Assembly (NCBI GenBank): GCA_023137655.1
Contig: JAGLOT010000033.1
Span: 1-6,894 of the forward strand
Reading direction: 5' to 3'
DNA length: 6,894 nt
DNA from: Nanobdellota archaeon
GTDB taxonomy: Archaea > Nanobdellota > Nanobdellia > Woesearchaeales > BS150m-G63
The translations under genes and the position numbers were made by a program. The notes beneath the pieces were generated by a model that worked only from the letters and a program-made list of their open reading frames with translations, did no database searches and was not told the origin of the DNA. Shown one piece after another: positions 6,601 through 6,894 of the stretch (position 1 is its first letter; each line of letters opens with the position of its first letter).

Positions 6601-6894
6601 CAAGTGTTGCTACATTATGTTTACCAGGGATTGTTTATAATTTAGAAAAAGCAAGACAGATTGATTGTTATTATGTTTATTGTATGGAACAACAAGTTAC
6701 AGGAGGAACACCACCATTTGTATGCACATTACAAAGACATTATGCTTGGTGTAAGTTTGTTTGGGGTGAAATCTGGCATTTATTTCCAGCAAGTGCTTTA
6801 GTTTCAAAATTAATAGAGAGTTTCGCTGCTGCACTAAAAGATCCTTTAGCGGCATTACAATTAAGTATTCAAGTTACTTGTAGTATTAGTGCGG
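3639..6894 (+). CDS. Giant secreted multidomain surface protein with tandem Ig-like domains and Cys-rich C-terminal region (3' partial)
   Basis: The frame is open from the ATG at 3639 to the window end, 1085 codons with no stop. An in-frame TAA at 3627-3629 and the TATA spacing fix the start. Residues 1-22 are a Sec signal peptide (hydrophobic core AIAVFIIFLVLGI; cut near YSA or VYA). Successive domains begin at D127NNKP, D231NSGP, D345TDGP and D463TQDP, 104-118 residues apart, the linker style of bacterial/archaeal Ig-like beta sandwiches. Close cysteine pairs occur at 80/89, 163/187, 297/306, 401/410 and 529/537. Residues 589-604 (DNDPNEDRMPNAVDSD) resemble a thrombospondin-type-3-like calcium loop. 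Residues about 742-855 are helical and hydrophobic, with C821 and C826. Residues 911-1081 are rich in cysteine (including 911, 915, 934, 938, 961, 994, 1010, 1015, 1029, 1038, 1081) around YNLEKARQIDC and WGEIWHLFP. About nine N-X-S/T sequons fit a glycosylated exterior protein. I recognise no enzyme motif. It may be an adhesin or a part of an envelope structure; a membrane anchor may lie beyond the window. Confidence 0.9.
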   Translation, partial: MKLQAIAVFIIFLVLGIPIYSADVYADQISAVSISGSDDVESIRKLVDTTHLEAVVFGEDITVDRVYLTSGDVEEVFDSCSVAEVGYLCVKDLTEDEWPDGSYNFPIKLYSQAQELMSTMYGSIKTDNNKPEITSFILDKNKGSLDDTIEITYNAYDTAYTGCSGISKVEFYSEGSLILERLGNGQCNLQESFVINVSEIGESEGKKTISLKAYDLLGLESSFANMDFTIDNSGPVIVGSLDLVKADGEPLVYVPANGINTVMSVRVSASDFNNVKAQMIELNPYYYTYEEFILGNCVEDSGEYLCEWDVNVDVDESINANVNFQLKDDTGNVNEVSLSYSLKVDTDGPSVTNLETNFGSYIGKETNFTLVVSEAGSGLSNANVYVNFASIGAGTLQADSCNSTAGGWRCYWNGVDSSIESTPPEDMDFSDNEDVVPIIVMPSSTDDMGNYIQGKLMYNMTLDTQDPYVNEPIQIIPMPGPYGYPVNMSFPKTGDTLYFLINLSDGTDITADIDLSEVLVLGGSQEVSCIGETYKMCELNTGEVMMGPHTGVIDFTFTDKTGNSLDWEEELVIFGVDNESMIYERWLIDNDPNEDRMPNAVDSDTVSLVGYDVYFPIKIRRKYNGYTMPLEIYDFECANGSEMLGEDAYLIGENCYLDGLDDIEPACTNFYAVAPLKESLYEKDFEFSCSFKIISLYGDLYNRRVSAPEEHSLDLKVNFDEIHLGTLDKALQDKVNSVRSNELVGGTTGSIIGTLNDVFEIGNKLCNMITFTRRTLSSINIALYPISKIPGVGSAIDPIMLGIDSINSVVRIAATASAPVCGMLQCKSFIGWDFANSMISAVDNYMSGEFIFELLGAEGLNSLGESFNRINQTDVTSAEAEAEYQTCIENAKDPELLEGDFVGENNNINDCTAFCNLEWSEENVVGVPTDTEDCLTYCFMENEMSFANAKTMAELREESECENIKSQVSTAANLLSMASPEPKDSLVTSVATLCLPGIVYNLEKARQIDCYYVYCMEQQVTGGTPPFVCTLQRHYAWCKFVWGEIWHLFPASALVSKLIESFAAALKDPLAALQLSIQVTCSISA
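4700..4742 (+). repeat. 13-base direct repeat inside the giant gene
   Basis: AGAAACTAATTTT occurs at 4700-4712 and again at 4730-4742, exactly 30 bases apart and in frame. It encodes ETNF twice, ten residues apart, at the start of the third Ig-like domain. It may be a small in-frame duplication or coincidence. Confidence 0.6.
6270..6287 (+). repeat. Hexanucleotide microrepeat (GCAGAA)x3
   Basis: Three perfect tandem copies of GCAGAA encode Ala-Glu three times (residues 878-883) between the hydrophobic middle and the Cys-rich C-terminal region of the giant protein. Copy-number change by slippage would stay in frame. Confidence 0.85.

Noticed and set aside
1..6894. CRISPR arrays, tRNA or rRNA genes, insertion sequences
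   Set aside because: No regularly spaced repeats, cloverleaf-like segments, rRNA-like GC-rich stretches or transposase motifs were seen on either strand. The few repeats found are short and single.

Overview
The window looks like a piece of an AT-rich archaeal chromosome, most plausibly from a DPANN-type lineage (Woesearchaeota/Pacearchaeota-like). This placement rests on features read by eye, without any search. The base composition is low-GC. All four transcription starts have BRE/TATA promoters about 27-29 bases before the start codon, with no room for a ribosome-binding site. There are three large or medium membrane/surface proteins of a kind I associate with uncultured small archaea, and an archaeal-style RelB/RelE module.

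Layout. Positions 1-635 (minus strand) hold the N-terminal part of a single-pass membrane protein that runs off the left edge. It has a small cytoplasmic helical module with a duplicated GYSxxQIxxAL motif, one membrane helix and an extracellular beta-type domain. Positions 636-800 are a divergent promoter region. Positions 801-2975 (plus strand) encode a 724-residue surface protein anchored by an N-terminal, class III signal-like hydrophobic segment. Positions 2976-3445 (minus strand) are a toxin-antitoxin operon: a ribbon-helix-helix antitoxin followed by a RelE-type toxin, overlapping by one base. The toxin stop codon directly abuts the stop codon of the plus-strand gene. Positions 3446-3638 are a second divergent promoter region. 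From 3639 to the right edge an uninterrupted plus-strand frame encodes at least 1085 residues of a secreted protein. It has a Sec signal peptide, four successive Ig-like domain boundaries, a disulfide pair in each domain, a putative calcium-binding loop, a helical/hydrophobic middle and a cysteine-rich C-terminal region. It is the largest gene in the window and continues beyond it.

How they may work together. The two large plus-strand genes and the divergent left-hand gene all make proteins that face the cell exterior, so the locus reads as a cell-surface cluster (adhesion, envelope or pilus-related; no function can be assigned from sequence alone). The toxin-antitoxin pair lies between the two large genes in the opposite orientation and looks like an inserted cassette. 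Its promoter contains a palindrome that could be its autoregulatory operator. No tRNA, rRNA, CRISPR array, insertion sequence or origin is visible.
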